Shown: in pieces, positions 52,701 to 62,632 of the stretch
Layout: each line of letters starts with the position of its first letter
Numbering within the stretch: position 1 is the first letter of the stretch
DNA from: Sulfuracidifex tepidarius
GTDB taxonomy: Archaea; Thermoproteota; Thermoprotei_A; Sulfolobales; Sulfolobaceae
Direction of reading: 5' to 3'
Assembly (NCBI RefSeq): GCF_008326425.1
Contig: NZ_AP018929.1
Location: forward strand, 820,875-884,874
Length of the DNA stretch: 64,000 nt
Made by a program: the position numbers and the translations under genes
Notes under the pieces: model-generated
Told to the model about the DNA's origin: nothing
The model's input: the letters and a program-made list of their open reading frames with translations, nothing else
Databases searched by the model: none

Positions 52701-53222
52701 GATATTTTTATTCGTCTATTATTCTCTAAAACGATTATCCGATACCTTTGTCCCACTCTTTATTAAGACTTGAACGACAATCCTCCACACATAGTCTTCG
52801 TTTATCTAACTTGTTAAGTATACCTTGCATGTCTGCATTAACTTGTTTTAACATAAAATAGATAATAGCTGTTTAAATGAATTTTTCTTTTTAAATTCTT
52901 TCAGAAATTCTCTCGCCTTTCCAAGAAGCTCTTACACTAGTTGCGCGTACATTATCGTTCAATATAAGCCAGATCGTGTTTCCCCCTTACTCTCCTTAGA
53001 GAGCATGTAACCTAACCTTAAATAGAAAACTCGTCTCAACGGAAGAAGAAATTTATATCCTTTATATTATACTAAATACAGGTTAAATTTAAATATACTG
53101 GATAGCCTATCCATATCCGGTAGTAAGAGCAATGATTAGAACTCATACCTTTACAACTAATATTAAGAGAAATCAAATAATAATATCAATAGATGGGAGA
53201 TCCTATTACCGAGGTGTGTTGA
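52701..53222. other. Intergenic region, no gene seen
   Basis: About 520 bases between divergent genes. AT-rich promoter-like stretches at 53040-53110 (TTTATATCCTTTATATTATAC and AAATTTAAATATAC) face the permease. No gene or RNA supported. Confidence 0.4.
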
Positions 53223-54647
53223 TTGGCTGAGCTCAAGAGGAAGGTGTTCCACATCCTCGATCTGGTGCCACTCTCTACCTCGAGCGTAGCGCCGGCTTTC
53301 AGCATTTCCGCAGCATACGGCGTGATGACAGAAATCATGGGAGTTCACGCGACGATGTCAGTCCTTGTCGCTTTCCCGTTCTTCCTGATGGCCTCCTTGC
53401 TCTTGAGGAAGTTGAACAAGATATCCCCTAACGCGGGAGCGTCTTACCACTGGGGAGCAAAGCTGGTAGGGAAAAGGTATGGTTTGTTCCAGTTCTGGAT
53501 AGTCTCCCTAGCTTACTTCCTTTCTCTTCCTCCAATTGTGATACCTGCGGGAGAGTACACGCTTGACCTCCTTTACAGGATAGGGATCATTAGTTACTCG
53601 TTCGAAAGCAGCGTGTTATGGGACTCAATCGTGGGTATAGCATGGGTGATAGTGTCAGCGATACCGCTCATCTTAGGTGCGAAACCCACAGCCAAACTGA
53701 CAGAGGCGTTCTTGGCAGTGGAGCTGGCAGTGTTGGTGAGCTTCATCGCGATAGGGATCTACTCCATCCCTAGGTCAATAAACCCTTTCTCGCCCTCGAT
53801 GCTCTTTGACGGGAGCTTCCTCTTCAGCCCCAGGGGATTCTTGGGCTTAGCGGCAACCTTAGTAATAGTAGCCACTATTCTTGATGGATGGGAGATAGAC
53901 AGTTACGCTTCAGAGGAGTCACAGAAACCTACCCAGTGGCCTGGGCTCTCGGGGATAGCAGGGCTAGCAATAGTCTTCTCCATTTACATGGTCACGATGC
54001 CTCTCATGTCGATGGAGACTCCCACCTCAGCACTCAGCGTCTCGGTAGATCCCCTCGCCACTTGGGCTTCGCAAGTCATCCCAAGATACGTGTGGGTGAT
54101 GGACATAGCCGTGATCTCTTCTACTGCTAGTTCTCTGTGGTTAACAGCTTACATACTTAGCAGGGTATGGTACTCTGCTGGTAGAGAAGGTATACTACCC
54201 TCAAAGTTCTCTTCTGTCACGGGAAACGGTAGCCCTTGGGTGGCTGTAGTGTCAATTACGCTCTTAGAAGTGGTAGTGCAGATATTACAGCTTTCTTCCC
54301 CCAGCCTGCAGTCCTTCTTCGGGCTCGTCCTGACTGCAGCTGGAGCTTTCCTTTCCCTGGAGTTCAGCATGGATGCTTTAACCATTACTTACCTGGTCGT
54401 GAAGGGGTCAATCCCGCAGAGGTACGGAGCGGTCTCTTTACCTACCGCACTCTTCATGTCGTCTGTGGTCTTCCTCGGTATCCTAGATGCAGGTCAAGCT
54501 TTCGGAATCAACTCATCGCAATATGCCCTAGTTCTATTATCACTTATCCTCCCAGGTCTCCTTTTCCTGTTAAGAAATAGAAAGATGAAACTAGTAGAGG
54601 TGAAACTAGATGATTTGGAACGAGATGTACGAAAAGATCCAACTTAA
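53223..54647 (+). CDS. APC-family permease
   Basis: 474 residues with about 12-13 TM segments, starting at TTG. The N-terminus LDLVPLSTSSVAPAFSISAAYGVM and KISPNAGASYHWGAKLVGKRYGLFQFW are APC-like, with a conserved acid in the middle (TILDGWEIDSYASEES). Close to archaeal and actinobacterial amino acid/polyamine permeases. It is not related closely to the permease at 49.2 kb. Confidence 0.85.
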   Translation: MAELKRKVFHILDLVPLSTSSVAPAFSISAAYGVMTEIMGVHATMSVLVAFPFFLMASLLLRKLNKISPNAGASYHWGAKLVGKRYGLFQFWIVSLAYFLSLPPIVIPAGEYTLDLLYRIGIISYSFESSVLWDSIVGIAWVIVSAIPLILGAKPTAKLTEAFLAVELAVLVSFIAIGIYSIPRSINPFSPSMLFDGSFLFSPRGFLGLAATLVIVATILDGWEIDSYASEESQKPTQWPGLSGIAGLAIVFSIYMVTMPLMSMETPTSALSVSVDPLATWASQVIPRYVWVMDIAVISSTASSLWLTAYILSRVWYSAGREGILPSKFSSVTGNGSPWVAVVSITLLEVVVQILQLSSPSLQSFFGLVLTAAGAFLSLEFSMDALTITYLVVKGSIPQRYGAVSLPTALFMSSVVFLGILDAGQAFGINSSQYALVLLSLILPGLLFLLRNRKMKLVEVKLDDLERDVRKDPT

Positions 54648-54815
54648 AGGTTTAAATTCACACATTTCGTAATCTCCTTTTCGTATCTCTATCACTTTAT
54701 GCTAAATCTAATTTAAAAACCTTTTTCAATAGAACTATATAAACCAGATATATCATCATTTATCTATATTTTCTAAGTTGAATACGCTTAAATTCAGCTC
54801 AGCTATTTTAGTCCC

Positions 54816-56182
54816 ATGAAACTAGGCGACGTATTCAAACCCCTAGACGACAAGAAGTTCAGCATGTTCCACGTGAAGAGCTTGTTCACCACTGGAATGG
54901 GAGTATTTTCAGACGGATACCTCCTATCTTCAATAAGCCTTGTTTTACTCTTTGTGCTCACAGACTTCGGTATTTCTAAGAGCAGCCCGTCTTATGACTT
55001 CTGGTTGGGTGCGTTATCTGGTACCGTCTTCATAGGTGCAGCGTTAGGTGCAATCCTCTTCGGAGTACTAGCAAACAAGGGCAGGAAGACGTTTTACGGT
55101 GTTGACGTCATGCTCATGACAGTCGGGGCCGCGCTTCAGGCGTTCGCTACATCCCCCGCAGAGCTCGCGGCGATAAGGTTCCTGGTCGGTATAGGCACTG
55201 GTGCTGACTACGTTTTGTCACCCCTCATAATGGCTGAACACTCCAACGCTAAGGACAGAGGAAAGCTGATAGCTATAGGGTTCGGTCTGATGTGGAGCCT
55301 CGGTGCAGTTACAGCTTCCCTTGAGTTCCTCGGGCTTGAGGCACTCTCTGTACCCCATAGCCTGATGTGGAGGATAATCCTAGGTGCTGGTGCCATCCCA
55401 GCAGCTTCAGTGATCTACCTCAGGAGGAAGGTCCCAGAGACAAGCAGGTTCCTGCTCAGAATAAAAGGCGACGTTAACAAGTTCGAGACTGTAGTGAAGC
55501 AGATAACGGGAGAGAACGTCAAGGCGGACTCCAACTTGGCAGACAGAAACGGTATACTGACTTACTTCGGCAAATTCGGTAAGATATTCCTTATGGCGTG
55601 TGTCTTATGGTTCCTCTTCGACTTGACTGGCTACGCTAACGGACTCTTCGGTCCAACCTTAATAGCCAGGTCTATAGGAATTTACAACCCAGCGGTGTTC
55701 TCGTTGATATATCCCTTGTCTTCGGTTTCCCCGGCAAGTTTGTCGGAATATCCACAATTGACAAGATAGGTAGGAAGCCACTCCAAGCTATAGGTGCTGC
55801 AGGAGAAGGACTGTTCCTCCTGCTCTTCGCCTTGCTCTTGACCAGCATGTCGTCGTTGGGGCTGTTAGTGCTCTACGGACTTCATGAGCTCTTAGGAAGC
55901 ATAGGACCCGGAATAATAAGTACTGCTGGCATGCTCGGTGTAGAACTTGCTCCTACTAAAGCTAGGAGCATGGTACAAGCGTTCACTGTGGCTTCCGGTA
56001 GAAGCGGAGCTGCAATAGCTTCATTCGTATTCCCTACGCTATTCCTTTCCGTAAGCAAGGAAATAGCCTTAACGTTCTTTGCAGTCCTGATGTTCGTGGC
56101 AGCCGCGATAACTCTGTTGGTGCCTGAGACTAAAGGCAAACCCTTGGAGGAATCTAGCAAGGAGGAAAACGTCGCCACCTAA
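54816..56182 (+). pseudogene. MFS sugar/metabolite transporter with a frameshift
   Basis: Two frames make one 12-TM MFS protein of about 455 residues. The first, to about 55720, contains GVFSDGYLLSSISLVLLF, GAILFGVLANKGRKTFYGVD and RFLVGIGTGADYVLSPLIMAE. The second contains GFPGKFVGISTIDKIGRKPLQ and LVPETKGKPLEE. Adding one C in the CCC at 55713-55715 gives YPLVFGFPGKFVG and restores the frame. The motifs fit the SP/phosphate or metabolite:H+ symporter branch. Either a recent pseudogene or a one-base assembly error. Confidence 0.85.
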
Positions 56183-56988
56183 TGGAAGAGAGTCCTTTTT
56201 TGTTTTTCTTTATTCCATATATATATATTTTGTTTTATTTCATCTTTTTATGTTTAAATCTTTGTAGAATCAGGACGATGTCCTCGTCTGATTCCTAAGC
56301 TCCCGCTTCTGAAGGAAAAAGAAGTTCTTTCTTTCACTTTTCGCGTGGAGATATAGCTCGTGATGAGGTTTCCTGACAGCGAAGAATGATGTCGATGAAG
56401 ACGATATCCGTTTTAAGGATTACGTCAATTCATAGAATGTTGAGTCCTTACAACGTACCAAATCTTATTTAATCGTTCATCTAAAAGAGAGTTTCACGTT
56501 CTCCTGATACGTGTTAAGACGTCCCACGAAACAGGATTTCGGTCATTAAAGGGAAAACAAGCTTTAAGTATCAGGGGTGATATTTGCTATTCTCCACAGA
56601 GCCTAAGGACTCAGTGAGGGACCTTTTCGATAGAGAAAAGGAGCGTGAAGAGCTCTTAAATAAAACGAATGGTTTCTCACTCTTTATCCATCATACTTTA
56701 ATGACAGTGAATACTGTTTCACTTTAGTTCAATTGAAGAACGTCCATCTTTGACTTAGACGGAGATTTTCCCTCCCTCTTCTCCTCTTGGTAATTCTTAG
56801 CTATGTCCTTCGTCTCATTTACAGGAATTCGGCAATGAACCACGCAAGGAAGAAGTCTTTTACCGAAGTCGTGAACGTCGGGAAATGAGGTCTCCGAGAT
56901 CCAAGGTGACAAATGAGGCGAAACAGATGAATGGATGAAAATGAGGAAAAAGGAAAGGAAGGAAAAAAGACTCTTATGTACTTAACCT
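56183..56988. other. Long intergenic region with an ATPase scrap
   Basis: About 800 bases. Apart from the ATPase fragment at 56587-56727 I see no coding signal. A TATA-rich stretch lies at 56205-56235. Other open frames, such as 56724-56912 on the minus strand, have no family features. Confidence 0.4.
56587..56727 (+). pseudogene. Archaeal ATPase, N-terminal scrap
   Basis: 46 codons starting LFSTEPKDSVRDLFDREKER, then EELLNKTNGFSLFI, the lead-in that precedes Walker A in archaeal ATPases (compare FDLHPKERREELFGREREIE at 33.6 kb). The frame leaves the family before the P-loop. A 5' remnant only. Confidence 0.6.
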
Positions 56989-58863
56989 CTACGTCTGAGC
57001 CTGAACTTGTACCGGTACTTGAACCGGCAATACGAAGTTCCCTGACGTTAGATAACCGACATTGGTATATAACTCGAAATTCATAGTTTCAAATAGTGGT
57101 TCGAACTCAGAAGCATCTAAGATACTTATGTTGTCTTTCTGATACAATTGTGGATTTCCAAATAGCTGAATCTGAAGAGGAATAGAGACTTTTATTGTTT
57201 GGTTAATGAAACCTCCCGGCGGGACTTCTATCGTTGAGGGGAAGTCTACTCTGGCGTAACCTACAAAGCATCCTTGTTCGGTCCCCGACGGCACACCGCT
57301 ACTGGCAGGTAAGTGGAACACGAATTTCTCGTCCAGCGAAATATAGGCATAGTAAATATCAAGTGTAGAATTAGACGGGTTAGCCACAGCGAAGTTAAAC
57401 TCTATCCTGATAGGAGTCTCTAGGAAAGACAGAGGGCCGATGGAAGTTACGTTTACCCCTTCAGGTTGAGCAAATGTATCTACTGTAACGGAGTTAAAGC
57501 AATCTACCTGCACGTTGGTAAGTTTTGCATCTATGTTTCCCTGAAACTCGGCAAACCCTGAGTCGTCATAGGAAGATTGAGATTGAATTTGGAAATTTCC
57601 ATCGAAAGTACCTTTACCATACACGTGATAGTTGAAGCCCAGTACACAGTCAGATATCGTTATCTTTCCTTCCATTAGACCATTTAAATTCGCGGTAAAG
57701 TAGTTATCAAAGAGCCCATAACATACTTCGTACCCATCCTGAAATACAACCTCTCCAGAACCAGTTATGGTAGCAGTGGATGTAAGGTTGAGAGACTTAA
57801 TTTTTTGGCTAATGGTAAGTTTGGTTCCATTGCTGAAGACGACTTGTCCCTTGAAATCATGGAAGGACGCCTCTGCCCCGCTTACTACTAGATTTGAGAC
57901 AGTACCGTCAATTGTTACATTCCCCGGAGACCCGCCTGAAGGAACCAAGGTGATCGAGCCTTGATAAGACGCATCGCCAGAGAGGACGTTGCAATCAGGA
58001 AGAGCCCAGTAGCCCGAGAGATCTCCCTCAAAGTTAAACGGATTAGGTGGAGCGAAAATGTTAGAAGAAAGTTCTGCGCATAGAGGACCTTCATAATAGC
58101 CGTCGAAATTGAACTCCCCGCTTTTACCGCCTATAACTACACCGCTTAACGTCAGGGCATTTCCGTACTTTTCTACCAGCTTTGACAGAGGTTGAGAATT
58201 CTGGCTAGGATTGAAGAAACAGTAAGGTAAACCTACTGCCTGAGGGTTGCTCACCACATCTACGCTGTTAGGGTCTAGATATACTATACCCCCTGTCTTC
58301 TTAGTTAGAACTTGAGAAATGTAGTTATATGGAGTCACAGGTATCATGTTCCCGTAATTGCTCACTATAGCTATCTTCTGTAGGGCGGGTAACTGTACCT
58401 CTACTGCAGGGTGTCCGGCAAAGGACGCGTTAACAGTACTTGGAGAGACCTCGAGGTTCAGTCCCTTCTTTATCACGTTCCATGAATTTCCCTCAAATCC
58501 CAGTATGTCCTTTATCTTTAGGATCACGTTAGGGGTGACGTTCTGGAGGAGTAGTATGTAAAGCGTTCCGCTACCTAGATAGACCAATCCATAGTAGATG
58601 GGTTGGTTCGATGCTTCCAGGTCTACAGTGGAAAGTTGCTGGCTACTCTGTATCACCACAATCTCGTTGTTCTGTGCTGAAGCTAGGGAAGACACCACTT
58701 GAGCGTTCTGCGACGCCATACTCTGCGCTGAAGGTACAGAGAAGAGCAGGAAGCTGAAAGGAATGAGCACGGCCATCATTATGATCAGCACTATTATCAT
58801 GCCTATGACAGTACTGAGGGCCCTCCTCTTTCTCTTGGTCAATTTAGCATGGAGAAACTTCAT
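56989..58863 (-). CDS. Large secreted protein with class III (pilin-like) signal
   Basis: 624 residues. The N-terminus KLTKRKRRALSTVIGMIIVLIIMMAVLIPF has the basic stretch and hydrophobic helix of an archaeal class III signal, and cleavage by PibD after RRA would expose LSTVIG. A very large extracellular beta-rich part follows, with many N-x-S/T sequons and Gly/Ser-rich repeats. It is far larger than ordinary pilins. It may be an adhesin anchored through a pilin-like helix or a subunit of a surface filament. It follows the 175-residue pilin-like gene with 4 bases between. Confidence 0.7.
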   Translation of the reverse strand: MKFLHAKLTKRKRRALSTVIGMIIVLIIMMAVLIPFSFLLFSVPSAQSMASQNAQVVSSLASAQNNEIVVIQSSQQLSTVDLEASNQPIYYGLVYLGSGTLYILLLQNVTPNVILKIKDILGFEGNSWNVIKKGLNLEVSPSTVNASFAGHPAVEVQLPALQKIAIVSNYGNMIPVTPYNYISQVLTKKTGGIVYLDPNSVDVVSNPQAVGLPYCFFNPSQNSQPLSKLVEKYGNALTLSGVVIGGKSGEFNFDGYYEGPLCAELSSNIFAPPNPFNFEGDLSGYWALPDCNVLSGDASYQGSITLVPSGGSPGNVTIDGTVSNLVVSGAEASFHDFKGQVVFSNGTKLTISQKIKSLNLTSTATITGSGEVVFQDGYEVCYGLFDNYFTANLNGLMEGKITISDCVLGFNYHVYGKGTFDGNFQIQSQSSYDDSGFAEFQGNIDAKLTNVQVDCFNSVTVDTFAQPEGVNVTSIGPLSFLETPIRIEFNFAVANPSNSTLDIYYAYISLDEKFVFHLPASSGVPSGTEQGCFVGYARVDFPSTIEVPPGGFINQTIKVSIPLQIQLFGNPQLYQKDNISILDASEFEPLFETMNFELYTNVGYLTSGNFVLPVQVPVQVQAQT

Positions 58864-58867
58864 CCTC

Positions 58868-59395
58868 TCACCCTAGTATCGTATACCCTATCCTGGCCAT
58901 CTCTCCGTTTATGTTGACCAGGAACCACACCATCACTGTAGATCCTTGGTTGAAGTTTATGAATTGAACCGCATTAGGAGAAGTAGTATATATCATCATA
59001 CTCCCGTCATAAAGCACACCGTCTCCAGTGTTGTATACTTTCACGTTCTCCATTTTACCTGGTGTGCCGTTTATGTCAACCCAACCGTTGAAGGTCGGTG
59101 CAGCGGGAGTTATGAGATTTTGAGAAGAGGAATAGAAAGAGGAAAGGGAGAACGCCACGACGTATAATGGCCCGTTGTAACCCTTGAGGAATGGATAAAT
59201 GACCACGTAGTTCTCATCACCTTCTTGATTCACCAACTGCTTCACTTGTAACGAAGTAGACAGGACTTGTGCCTCTTTAGAATCATTCACCTGAGCAGAT
59301 TGTACAGTGAAGTACCCACCTAGGAATGAAAAAACTACTAAACCGATTATAATCGTAGCTGCAATCAAAATCAGTGAAGTGACACTCTCATTCAT
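58868..59395 (-). CDS. Pilin/archaellum-like secreted protein
   Basis: 175 residues: MNESVTSLILIAATIIIGLVVFSFLGGYFTV is a short N-tail followed by a hydrophobic helix, as in FlaF/FlaG-like and minor pilin proteins. The rest is a beta-sandwich-like domain ending VNINGEMARIGYTILG. First gene of a pair with the large pilin-like protein. Location: cell surface. Confidence 0.65.
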   Translation of the reverse strand: MNESVTSLILIAATIIIGLVVFSFLGGYFTVQSAQVNDSKEAQVLSTSLQVKQLVNQEGDENYVVIYPFLKGYNGPLYVVAFSLSSFYSSSQNLITPAAPTFNGWVDINGTPGKMENVKVYNTGDGVLYDGSMMIYTTSPNAVQFINFNQGSTVMVWFLVNINGEMARIGYTILG

Positions 59396-59655
59396 TATCT
59401 ATCAATATAACTGGATTATAACTTCTATAAAACCCTTTCTTATGAAAATTCTCAGAAATTTTATTAAGAAGTACATTTTAGTTAGCTAAAGTATTTTTGT
59501 TTGGATATTCTTTTCCCTTGGCTAAAATGAAAGAACTTCGATAGTAGCTTGACTATCTTACGAGCTTATAAAAGGATACAAGGGGATTAAGTTTAAATGT
59601 TAAAAAAACCTATTTAACTTTAGAGTCGTCGGTTCACTCCTCAAGTCACAGCCGT
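59396..59655. other. Intergenic region with a strong hairpin
   Basis: About 260 bases. The part at 59634-59655 pairs with the end of the small gene at 59656, forming the stem described there. T-rich sequence (minus strand) follows. No other gene seen. Confidence 0.4.
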
Positions 59656-59685
59656 TTAAGCTGCGAAGACTTGAAGGAGTGACTG
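59634..59685 (-). terminator. Long hairpin at the 3' end of the small gene
   Basis: On the minus strand a stem of about 14 pairs (with one bulge) closes a loop that holds the stop codon, and an internal CAGC/GCTG adds four pairs. A T-rich tract follows further down. Archaeal termination mostly needs only T tracts, so the stem might rather stabilise the mRNA end. Confidence 0.45.
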
Positions 59686-59772
59686 GAGCAAGCTCTCTAA
59701 CAATCCGAGGATTGTATTCAAGAGCTGCTCCACTAACTGTAGTACGAGGCTTAGGCTGCTTGATTCTGCCAT
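59656..59772 (-). CDS. 38-residue amphipathic, leucine-rich small protein
   Basis: The frame codes MAESSSLSLVLQLVEQLLNT followed by ILGLLESLLQSLLQVFAA. The leucines fall in an a/d-like pattern (LVLQLVEQLL, ILGLLESLLQSLL), giving a near-perfect amphipathic helix, with two acidic and no basic residues. A TATA-like box (TTTATCTATAATG on the minus strand, about 59801-59815) is placed for a start near 59784. The stop codon sits inside a long stem: TCACTCCTTCAAGTC pairs with GACTTGAGGAGTGA, plus an inner CAGC/GCTG. It could act as a membrane-active peptide or an oligomerising coiled coil. Confidence 0.5.
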   Translation of the reverse strand: MAESSSLSLVLQLVEQLLNTILGLLESLLQSLLQVFAA

Positions 59773-60230
59773 ATGCTTCGCCTAATTTTTAAAGAGTTAA
59801 ACATTATAGATAAAAGTTTCTATTAATCCAGTGGTTTTATCTCGTTTTCTATTTTTTGATGAAAAAATCTAGAATCTAATCTGTTTTCCAATTTTTGAAT
59901 AAATAAATTGCTTATCTCAGTTAGGCCTAAGCGAAAACCTGATGTTTCGCCATGAAGCGTAATACATTAGCCTGGGACAGGAACGTTTGAAGGATACATT
60001 AGCTGAATTACTACCAGAGGCTTTTGGAGAGGCGTTAAGATCAGTGAGCAAACTGAGTACTTGATTCATCTACTTCACGTTTCATAACACCTTTTTATCC
60101 CCCTCCTTTCCCTAGGGAAAGTAAAGTCTAAAAGATAAAGTGAAAAATTGATCATTTCTACATTTTTATTTAAAAAAAACAATTAGAGCTTTAAAATATT
60201 TAAAAAATCTTGAAATTACTTTCCAGAACT
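59773..60230. other. Intergenic region with a possible gene scrap
   Basis: About 460 bases. A plus-strand piece near 59985-60063 (LKDTLAELLPEAFGEALRSV) looks like a leftover of a coding sequence, without start or family. Otherwise nothing seen. Confidence 0.35.
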
Positions 60231-60446
60231 TTATTCATTACTTGTTTGCTCATCTTTAAGGTCTGCAAGAATTAACAATACATCCATACCGAAAAACCTT
60301 GTCTTCGCTATTGAAGGGGAGTCTGCTGAAAGAACCTTTCCGTCAGAGGTCTCTATCGTTAGCTTCTTAGCGTCTATTCCCTCGGCATTCACACCTTTGT
60401 CAGCAAGAAGGCTTGCAAGGTCTATCTTCATGCTCATGTTGTTCAC
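60231..60446 (-). CDS. Small conserved-looking protein of unknown function
   Basis: 71 residues: MKIDLASLLADKGVNAEGID, then AKKLTIETSDGKVLSADSPS and a hydrophobic stretch MDVLLILADLKDE. Two other ATG codons lie just upstream (MNNMSMK), so the start could be any of three. Soluble alpha/beta appearance. No family recognised. Stands alone. Confidence 0.5.
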   Translation of the reverse strand: MNNMSMKIDLASLLADKGVNAEGIDAKKLTIETSDGKVLSADSPSIAKTRFFGMDVLLILADLKDEQTSNE

Positions 60447-60753
60447 AGTTTTTTAGAAACGTTTCAAGTATAAAAATAACCATGAAAAATCGAACGCTGC
60501 TGCCTGAAACTCAAGCCTACACCCTGAAATCAAGTTAACGGGATTTCCAGTTCATCATGGGATTAAATACAAATGAAGAGCAAAAAACGTTAAAACTAAA
60601 AGATAACACTGCTTTGACTTAAAAAGATACAGGATGCGGGAAGAGGTAACGACGTTAAAACGACTTCAGCTTTAGCCATAGAACTTGTTATACAAAAGTT
60701 TTCTTAAAGTGGTAAAGGATTAAAACAAGGTTGTTCATTATGCAATAGGTTTT
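60447..60753. other. Intergenic region, nothing seen
   Basis: About 310 bases upstream of the small gene and downstream of the ABC exporter operon. No gene or RNA supported. Confidence 0.4.
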
Positions 60754-61554
60754 TCACACATCCGTGAGCTGTCTCTTCCTGTAGATCACCAGACACAATA
60801 CGATGCCCAACAACATATAGGCCAAGAATATGGCTATGCTCTCTGGCACGGTCGGGTTATATGTAACCGAGTCACCGGTTGGTGACAACACCCTGACCAC
60901 ATGAGGTGGATAAACCCTTTGTGCTAAGTCTGTAATGGACTGAAGTGCGTAGGTCACAAGGAAGAAGGGCTCCTTATTTAGGTCGCCCATGATGGATTGG
61001 ACCAGGGGGAAACCTATCAGCAACACGAAGATAGAGATAGTGATTGACACCGTGGGGCTTTTCACCGAGGCACTGAAGAGGGACACGAAGGACACAAGGG
61101 AGATTATTCCAACAATCGATATACCTACGATTTCCCACCAAGTGGGTATGATGGAGTGATAGAGTATGAACGTGGAGGCGAAGGACCCTGCTAGGTAAGC
61201 TAAAACCACCAAGACAACAGCTAAGATTGAGGACAGGAACTTCACAGCGAATATCTTCTCCCTGTTGAACGGCTGAGTGAGGATGAAGAGCCCCTCCTTT
61301 GAGAAGTCCCTTGATACTAAGTCCCCCGCGAACATCGACGCTATCAAAATGAAGAGGATCTCTGAGTAACCCAGATTAGCTTCAGTGAAGAGGAAAGCTG
61401 AGGCTGGCTTCGTGACCACGTGAAAGTCAACGAGGAACGTGTTGATGAACGAGATCAGCACGGCTAAGGGAAGCATTATTTGGAACCTTTTCGTCCTTAC
61501 ATAGAAAAGAGTGTTGTAGTAGAAGATGTCTTTAACTCCTGCCACCGAAGACAC
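60754..61554 (-). CDS. ABC-2 type transporter permease
   Basis: 266 residues with six TM segments and an ABC-2 layout: FYYNTLFYVRTKRFQIMLPLAVLISF at the N-terminus, MFAGDLVSRDFSKEGLFILTQPFNREKIF (the conserved loop), and a C-terminal RKRQLTDV tail. It overlaps the ATPase gene by 23 bases. Exporter type; substrate unknown. Confidence 0.85.
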   Translation of the reverse strand: MSSVAGVKDIFYYNTLFYVRTKRFQIMLPLAVLISFINTFLVDFHVVTKPASAFLFTEANLGYSEILFILIASMFAGDLVSRDFSKEGLFILTQPFNREKIFAVKFLSSILAVVLVVLAYLAGSFASTFILYHSIIPTWWEIVGISIVGIISLVSFVSLFSASVKSPTVSITISIFVLLIGFPLVQSIMGDLNKEPFFLVTYALQSITDLAQRVYPPHVVRVLSPTGDSVTYNPTVPESIAIFLAYMLLGIVLCLVIYRKRQLTDV

Positions 61555-62449
61555 CTAGCACTCTCACGAAGGCGTTCTCAAGACTCGAGCTACTGTCGTA
61601 AAAGCTCCTTACGTCATACGTCTCGACCAGCTTCCTCAGTATCTTCTTCCTGGTCTCCGAGTCGCCGTCGTAGAATATCTCGAAACGTCTGTCCCCGTCC
61701 TCCTGTACCCTGGTTACCATTCCGGCCAGCAGCTCCTTGAGGATACCTGGGTTTATTTGGTACTCGAACTCCACCTTTACCGAAGTAGGCCTGAAGATCC
61801 TCTCAAGGTTAGTTACGGAACCCTTGTAGATTATCTTCCCCTTGTTCATGATGAAGACGTAATCACACATGTCTATCACCTCTGACAAAATGTGGGAAGA
61901 ATAGAGAATGGTCTTGTTCTGCTTGATTTCACGTATGACACTCTTTACCTTGTATATCTCAATTGGGTCCAGGCCATCAGTGGGCTCGTCGAGTATGAGG
62001 ATCTGCGGATCCTGTGCTATCACAGCCGCTAGGAAAGTCCTCCTCTTCTGTCCCTTGGAGAGTTTACCGCACTTCGAGTTAAGGTTTGGTAAATCAAGTC
62101 TGGCGTTCAGTGACTCAACGTCAGCCTCTCTCCCCCTGAGCTTCGCTGCGAACTGGATGAACTCCCTCACCGTCATGAAGTCAGGAGGCTCTGGTACGCT
62201 CACCAGAGAGCCCATCTCCTTCAAAGCTTCCTCCTTGTTCCTGAATATGTCCTTCCCGTTCATCAATATCCTCCCCGAGTCAGGGTATATCAGGGTAGTA
62301 AGTATCCTGAACAAGGTAGTCTTCCCAGCCCCGTTAGGGCCTAGGATAGCGTAACATCCGGGCTTGTCTATTTCAAAGGAGACACTCTCCAAAGCGGTGA
62401 ATTTACCGAAATTCTTGGAAAGCCCTTCAACTTGTACAGAAGGTGACAT
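61532..62449 (-). CDS. ABC transporter ATP-binding protein
   Basis: 305 residues: Walker A GPNGAGKTTLF (near residue 38), ABC signature LSKGQKRRTFLAA, Walker B ILILDEPTDGLDP and H-loop YSSHILSEV. The 80-residue C-terminal extension is common in ABC-2 exporters. Paired with the permease. TATA-like AT-rich sequence lies upstream of 62449. Confidence 0.9.
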   Translation of the reverse strand: MSPSVQVEGLSKNFGKFTALESVSFEIDKPGCYAILGPNGAGKTTLFRILTTLIYPDSGRILMNGKDIFRNKEEALKEMGSLVSVPEPPDFMTVREFIQFAAKLRGREADVESLNARLDLPNLNSKCGKLSKGQKRRTFLAAVIAQDPQILILDEPTDGLDPIEIYKVKSVIREIKQNKTILYSSHILSEVIDMCDYVFIMNKGKIIYKGSVTNLERIFRPTSVKVEFEYQINPGILKELLAGMVTRVQEDGDRRFEIFYDGDSETRKKILRKLVETYDVRSFYDSSSSLENAFVRVLGVFGGRS

Positions 62450-62632
62450 AACAAAGTGTAATAAACTTTAGCTATTAAAAATCTTGTCGTATAGGGTTTA
62501 AGCTAACTCCTAGATGCCCATGTCTCTCCTCATGAATTCAGGGTCTTCATGTAGTTTCAAGATATCTCAGGTTTAAAATATTTTATCAAGAGCTGTCATG
62601 CCTACTCTGTTACGTAGAGGTGTGAGATTCAA

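Noticed and set aside
56341-56420. GTGATGA followed by CCTGAC and then ATGATG resembled C and D boxes of a C/D guide RNA.
   Set aside because: The spacing between the boxes is only about six bases, too short for a guide, and no terminal stem or final D box fits.
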